NCBI GenBank assembly: GCA_030386875.1
Contig: CM059577.1
Location: forward strand, 20,657,038-20,721,037
Reading direction: 5' to 3'
Source of the DNA: Morinoia aosen
Taxonomy: Eukaryota > Arthropoda > Malacostraca > Amphipoda > Talitridae
DNA: 64,000 nt
Made by a program: the position numbers and the translations under genes
The notes under the pieces: generated by a model
What the model saw: only the letters and a program-made list of their open reading frames with translations
Database searches by the model: none
What the model was told of the DNA's origin: nothing
Shown: positions 59,215 to 64,000 of the stretch, piece by piece
How positions within the stretch are numbered: the stretch's first letter is position 1
Layout: each line of letters opens with the position of its first letter

Positions 59215-61625
59215 TTTTTGTATCATCTATGTTGAAAATAAATATTTTGTTTTTTCTTTTGTATTGGAGACAGATGGGACAATGTCTTAGTCAAAAATAG
59301 TTTCGGGTGTAAGACCAGACATGCCTCAACATCTCCAAAGAGAGTCACAAAAATGTACGAAATATGAGAATGAGAAATTAGAATCAAGTATCTGTAAAGC
59401 TTCTTTATTATCTCACAAAGGGTTAGAAAATAATGGAAAGGAAGGCGTAGTACGCCAATCCATACAACTTTCCATGAAATTTCCTTTGGAAGGGAAAGAA
59501 CTGTTAACCACCTCCGAAGACCCAATACTGCAAGTTCAAAAAAACAAAATTTACTACTTTGTTGTAACTTCGAAATTCATTATTATGTCGAAACGTTCAG
59601 TCTAAGCATCTTCTTCCAAATCAAATATGCACTTGTAGCTCAAGGCGTTGATAACCAGTCTCTCCAGAAATGAATTCCCAAGCAAGAAACTCCCGCCGCC
59701 AAGGTCAGTGGGAGCTAACCCGAAATCGCATGAGGAAAGTTATTTCAATTAAAATTAATGAACGTTTAAAGAAAGCGCAACATAGCTTCACTGTGTACAA
59801 AAGAATTTCACAGGTTTTTCATGAAATTTAACGTCGTAATTTTCCACTTATCTTCATATACTGCGACATAAGAAATGGTTCAAGAACGAACCTTCTTACC
59901 AGAGAGAAATTTAAAGGTTAAGTTAAAATGTATGGAAAGTCTCGCCACTTCTCATAATTGCTCTCAAATACTTCAGAATTTTAATTCAATAAAATCAGAG
60001 TAGTTTTTCTTCTATTATAGTGACTTTCGTCAACATTTAAATCGACAGAGGATAATTACGTAAGCCGCTATGTAGATTAAATTTCAAGATATTAAACGGT
60101 CAATATTCATATAAGTTTCAAGGTATTTAGGAAAGAAACCATTGATTAGGCTGCTAATTTAATGTCATAATTTTAATCACGGCTAGACCCCAAATGAAAT
60201 AATAAAATGACACGCAAATCGAAGTAAAATCGTAAAAGGAAATGAAGAACACTGAGCCCCAGTAACGAAAACGAGAAAGGAAGCAAAGTATCAGAAGAAA
60301 TAGAGATACTTAAGAACGGCACCTCACAACCTCTCCAAAACTGGCTCAAAATCGTAATAAAACCTCTCTTCAAACAATGCATCAATCTGCAGTTTCGAAA
60401 ATTAAATGTTGCGTTCAGTGAGATATGTTCAAACGAACATGAAAATTTATCGGCCAAGGTGGTATGCACAGTTGAATTCAAGAACAGCGATCATGCAACT
60501 CCTCTCCTAAATAAACACTGCTGGACTCCTCAGAGTAAAATTCCTCACTCATTAAGCCCAATAAGTAATTTTCTTTATATATCTCCCTCAGAGCAAAATT
60601 GAGAGTGTAATATTCTTTCCCCTCACTGTAACCAACCAAAAGCCAAATTGGAGAAATGATGTCGTAGTCAACTACGGTTCGTCTGACATTAATCAGAAAG
60701 CTCTGTCAATATCAGGCGCAATACTTCTGCAGAGTATCAAAATCCTTAAAACAACGAAAGAATTTAAGACCATAATATCACGTCATTTTGCGTCACCACA
60801 ATAATTGCACGCTGCAGTACATACTGAAGAAATAGTTACGAATTTCTTTCGCCCATTACCCTACATAACTAAATTTTCGATCCAAAGTTTTTGTAGTGTG
60901 CGTAATCGCGTATGCGATGTGATCGTTTGTACGCTAACATGTACGAGTATTATGCCCACTCGCACAGCAGTTGGTGCAAAATTGCTGAGCGAGCGACTTG
61001 TATTTTTCTATGAATTCCAAATTTTTTCTATTAGCTATCAACTTATTATGTTACCAAAGACACAATTTCCTTATATTATTGTCAAGGAATACTATGGGAA
61101 ATATTTTTTGTGTGCTGTAAAGCATGTTCTTTAAGGCAGTAAACTTAGTACTATTTTGAAATGTTCGCGCGAAAAGATAGTATCGAATTTCTGACATTTC
61201 GAGCTCTTAATTATGAATACAAAATAATTTACTTCCGACCATTTCACTCTCAAAATCATTTCCTGATATGTAAATCAATCTACGTGGAGACTGTCAACGA
61301 CATTTCACCACACTGTGTCCGTCTTCATATTTTTTATTACAATCATTCATAAATATAATCAAACTTGAAATAACTTAGCATTGGGAACACGTATTTATGT
61401 TTTTCTCCCAATCTCTGGCTCAAACATTGACTATTATGACACATACTGTCTTTCTATAAGTACCTCTATAGGTACTTAAACTCAACAAACTCTAATGTTG
61501 GACGTAGAGAGGCATTTGTGCCTAATTTGAGCCAAACCATTTCTATACTGTGAAAAATTTTATTTAATTGAATTTGGAATAATGAGTATACTTTTCCAAT
61601 GAAAATACATACATACATACATATA
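59215..61625. other. No gene recognised
   Basis: AT-rich. ORFs of 94-109 codons at 59,321-59,605, 60,173-60,481 and 60,805-61,134 carry no motif and no splice context. Confidence 0.5.
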
Positions 61626-61840
61626 CCGGGCTTATCCTCCCCATGGAAGGGTAGCCCGACAGCAGGCCACAATCACCACACTTAGCCACTAGGAGGCGAG
61701 AGAGGCAGCACTGGCCGCACCTGAACTGCAAGGATCAGCAGCAGCCCAGCACAACCACCTTCCACAGTCAGGCCCGACAGCATCAGCTGGTTTACCCCGA
61801 CCGCTTTATTGAGTGCAGCCCCTCCCCCGCACAACGAAAA
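61600..61840. other. GC-rich block next to (CATA)n, possible SINE or LTR piece
   Basis: (CATA)5 at about 61,604-61,622 is followed by 200 bp of GC-rich sequence beginning CCGGGCTTATCCTCCCCATG. GGGCT and AGCCC near its start can pair across GGAAGGGT. No ORF or domain, and only one copy in the window. Confidence 0.35.
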
Positions 61841-62299
61841 TACAACAAGCAATAACCTTCATCCCCGAGCATTTTTGCTAATTAATTGATAAAATTTTAC
61901 AAAATTGCTGATTGAAAACTGATAATGAAATTATTTAACAATGCTATTGCTACGTGTTGAGATCGATTTCACATGAATGAAGAATAAATAGGAAATTTAC
62001 ACGTAATTCAATCACTAAAAACTGAATTGAAAAAAAAAAAAATTTCAGAGTTCAGTTTTATCTTGAATTCAGCTTGCAGGAAAAATGAGAGCATTGCTGT
62101 TGCAATGTCATGTTTTACTGTCATTCGTTCTACATAATCCTCCATGCATAACTGTCTTCAAAAATTATATAAAATTTTACCGGGTTATAACCGGATTTAA
62201 ACACATTGTGTGAATTATATTAAAACTTTATTAGGAACATGTTTTTTCTATCGAGGAAGCATCTTTGAAGGAAGCTTCTTTATCGATTGCATCATCTAT

Positions 62300-62712
62300 A
62301 TAATTTTCTGCTTGTTCCTTCTTGTTGTATAGTGACGCTCTTGGGATATTTATGGAGGTTCCGGCTGCGGAGATTTATGAGTCTCGCTCGCTCGGAGTTT
62401 CCGGCGGAACCGCCTATGCGCGCCTGGTATTTACAAGCGCCGGATAGGTCGGAAGCGCGCCTACTGCCGGGCGGAAGTTCATTGTTCGAACTAGACTTAA
62501 GAGCAAGCTGTGTGAACTTGAGATCAGTACAATACCAGTGGTCCTGCTGTTCGTTTTGCTATCCTCTTGCCTAGTTTACGGCTAGGCTAACCGATCTACA
62601 AGTGCTGTCCAGTAAACCTTATATCTTGCTGAAATTCCAAGATATTACAATTGACGATGAGGCTTCGAACTTGCGAAGTGAATTTGAACTTTAAAAGTGC
62701 TCTGAAATTAAG
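62300..62712 (+). promoter_or_regulatory. Probable 5' LTR end, primer-binding site and leader of a gypsy element
   Basis: GC-rich sequence from about 62,330 contrasts with its flanks and leads into gag without an ORF. A candidate LTR end is ...GATATTACA at 62,649, followed at 62,651 by TTGACGATGAGGCTTCGAAC, which resembles the complement of a tRNA-Ser 3' end including the TTCGAA of its T-loop. The leader then runs to the gag ATG at 62,713. The LTR start cannot be fixed because the 3' LTR lies outside the window. Confidence 0.5.
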
Positions 62713-63690
62713 ATGGCGTATTCTACAGTCAGCTGCCCTCCGTTCGACGTGGAAGTAGAAACAGTGAGTGAATTCTTGGAGCGCTGGAGAGTACAAAGTG
62801 CAGACGCTCTTCAGAAAGCAGGAAATAATGGCGGTAAAAAAGCTAGTATTTTAATCAAAGCTTTGCCTGTAAACATAATTACTGATCTACAACGAAGAAT
62901 TAAACCTACGTTACTCACTGAGGCTACATATGAGGAACTTGAAGAAAAATTAACACAGCAATTTGAAATTAAAAAATCCATCGTCGGTGCATCGGTTACA
63001 TTTCTAAATAGAAAACAAGGTGCTAATGAATCCATAGAAAGTTATGCTAAAACGTTAAATGACTTAGCATCTGCATGCAATTATGGTAATTGCTGTCGTG
63101 ATCGTTTATTAAGAGATGCCTTCGTGGCTGGGCTACACTCAGCGCAAATTCTCAGCGCGGTTCTACAGAAGTGCGATAGCAAGTCCTTCAACGAATGCGT
63201 TGAACACGCAAAACTTATCGAACAATTAAGCTCCGACGCTCAAGATATCATTCGTGAGGATTCATCTTCATCGTATTTCACTACAGAAAAACTCCCGCCG
63301 AACTACATATGCATTCGCTGCGGAACCAAGCAAAAGCATCTTGCAAAGAATTGCTATGCTTTGAAATTGAAATGTCACACATGTGGAAAATTAGGCCACA
63401 TCTCTAAGGTTTGCAAATCTACAACTGCAGCTCGGCCTCCTCCTGCTATGCCTACACGAAGGGGACCTACGCAAGGAAAATTTGACGCAGCTCGCACTTA
63501 CACAGTGCAGTCGGGAAGAAGCGGTTGCTGTGGCAACGTTGGGAGAGAAGACGTGTTAATGAAGAATTCACGGATGCCTCTACAGAAGAACGAAGCTGTG
63601 TTGCAAAAACCTGGGAGCGAAGGTGGTGACGGTAATCATCTACATGAGTGTTCTGATTATTCCCCAAATGATTCTAATTTTTTAGAGTAA
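62713..63690 (+). CDS. gag: Ty3/gypsy Gag polyprotein
   Basis: Structural protein that forms the particle packaging the element RNA. 325 codons open from ATG at 62,713 (AAGATGG context) to TAA at 63,688-63,690. Residues 10-175 resemble retrotransposon gag capsid, with FLERWRVQ, the basic KGGKKASILIKALP-like helix and YEELEEKLTQQFEIKKS. Two zinc knuckles follow: C200-C203-H209-C214, with one extra residue before the His, and C221-C224-H229-C234 in perfect C-x2-C-x4-H-x4-C spacing. The C-terminal ~90 residues are Arg/Pro/Gly-rich. No stop interrupts the frame, so this gag looks recent. It is on the opposite strand to the pol at 49,197 and belongs to a separate insertion. Confidence 0.95.
   Translation: MAYSTVSCPPFDVEVETVSEFLERWRVQSADALQKAGNNGGKKASILIKALPVNIITDLQRRIKPTLLTEATYEELEEKLTQQFEIKKSIVGASVTFLNRKQGANESIESYAKTLNDLASACNYGNCCRDRLLRDAFVAGLHSAQILSAVLQKCDSKSFNECVEHAKLIEQLSSDAQDIIREDSSSSYFTTEKLPPNYICIRCGTKQKHLAKNCYALKLKCHTCGKLGHISKVCKSTTAARPPPAMPTRRGPTQGKFDAARTYTVQSGRSGCCGNVGREDVLMKNSRMPLQKNEAVLQKPGSEGGDGNHLHECSDYSPNDSNFLE
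63678..63684 (+). promoter_or_regulatory. Programmed -1 frameshift slippery site T-TTT-TTA
   Basis: In the gag frame the codons are AAT TTT TTA GAG TAA; the heptamer T TTT TTA fits the X-XXY-YYZ rule for -1 ribosomal slippage and sits just one codon before the gag stop. After a -1 shift the frame stays open (VNTTVIPVTKEPTMIACNLN) straight into protease sequence. A downstream stimulatory structure was not identified by eye. Confidence 0.75.
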
Positions 63691-64000
63691 ACACCACTGT
63701 AATTCCCGTCACTAAAGAGCCCACTATGATTGCATGCAACTTAAATAGTTAACCTATTGAATTCCTGTTGGATAACGGCAGTGCCGTGTCAACTATACGT
63801 AAAAGAGATGCAATCAAAGTTGGTGCTGTGGTAAATCCTACATGCACAAAATTCTCGGGTACAGTGGTGTCTCGGTAAACCTGCTTGGTCAAGCTTCAAT
63901 AACTGTCATGTACCATAATGTTAGTTTTAATCATAAGTTTCTCATTGTGGAGGATGATAGAATCAACTTACTGGGCCGAGATATTTGTTCTAAACTAAAC
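63685..64000 (+). pseudogene. pol: Gypsy protease region of pol, damaged and cut by window end
   Basis: Aspartic protease that would cleave Gag-Pol. In the -1 frame relative to gag, after a TAA at 63,750-63,752, the sequence reads PIEFLLDNGSAVSTI: the catalytic Asp with DNGS in place of the usual D-[ST]-G. After FSGTV there is a one-base frame change, and the adjacent frame continues GVSVNLLGQASITV and FLIVEDDRINLLGRDICSKL, where LLGRD is the conserved C-terminal protease motif. The stop and the frame change make this copy non-functional here even though gag is intact. RT and integrase would lie beyond 64,000. Confidence 0.85.

Noticed and set aside
49197-63690. Gag at 62.7 kb and pol at 49.2 kb as one interrupted retroelement
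   Set aside because: They are on opposite strands, 10 kb apart, and the gag copy has its own protease start continuing past the window end.
1-64000. tRNA, rRNA or snRNA genes
   Set aside because: No tRNA cloverleaf with A and B boxes, rRNA core or snRNA signature was recognised. The TTCGAA at 62,663 fits a retroelement primer-binding site rather than a tRNA gene.

Overview
This window is AT-rich nuclear DNA from an animal, almost certainly an arthropod and most likely an insect. The evidence is a spliced developmental transcription-factor gene with an insect-type COE helix-loop-helix, kilobase-scale GT-AG introns, and a dense mixture of Tc1/mariner, Penelope-like, Ty3/gypsy and SINE-like elements. 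No prokaryotic gene organisation is present. The ORFs of useful length come from retroelements or tandem repeats; the one clear host gene is only visible by joining exons.

Host gene (5,603-13,615, + strand). Six exons encode the C-terminal part of a COE/EBF factor (collier/knot): most of the IPT/TIG domain, an insect-style helix-loop-helix with a single second helix, and a long Ser/Asn/Gln/Thr-rich tail ending at 13,615. The zinc-knuckle DNA-binding exons are not in the window and should lie upstream. Introns hold a 100-bp tandem repeat with built-in hairpins, two SINE-like insertions, and a short repeat lying about 240 bp before two different exons. A second, unidentified spliced gene is possible at 33,691-36,143, with a Cys-rich central exon, but support is weak.

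Mobile DNA. 1-1,800 holds four copies of a ~95-bp block, one inverted. 1,805-3,308 is a decayed Tc1 element with inverted ends. 16,185-17,205 is a fold-back element with 247-bp inverted arms. 19,500-20,640 is GC-shifted probable retroelement debris with 39-bp tandem repeats. 22,857-23,887 is a ~49-copy 21-bp minisatellite. 25,236-28,528 is a SINE-like element with a 14-bp target duplication, itself interrupted by a Penelope-like insertion that is a perfect ~2.9-kb palindrome with its own 13-bp target duplication. 35,368-35,734 is an intact SINE-like copy (15-bp duplication). 36,451-39,045 is an asymmetric fold-back whose right arm carries ~70 copies of a 21-bp unit. 29,580-30,120 and 40,690-40,905 share a 37-bp repeat and TGACACAC palindromes. 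42,820-43,640, 55,740-56,470 and 57,942-58,560 are dead mariner/Tc1 transposases. 49,197-52,265 (- strand) is a 5'-truncated gypsy pol with intact RT, RNase H and integrase motifs. 62,300-64,000 is the 5' part of another gypsy element: leader, gag, a canonical T-TTT-TTA slippery site and a damaged protease running off the window.

The most notable observations are the perfect Penelope palindrome inside a SINE, the three consecutive hairpins at the exact 5' end of the SINE-like family, recurring hammerhead-like GAAACG hairpins in several otherwise different elements, the fold-back with one expanded arm, and the gag-pro slippery site. All assignments are by eye; no database search or folding program was run.
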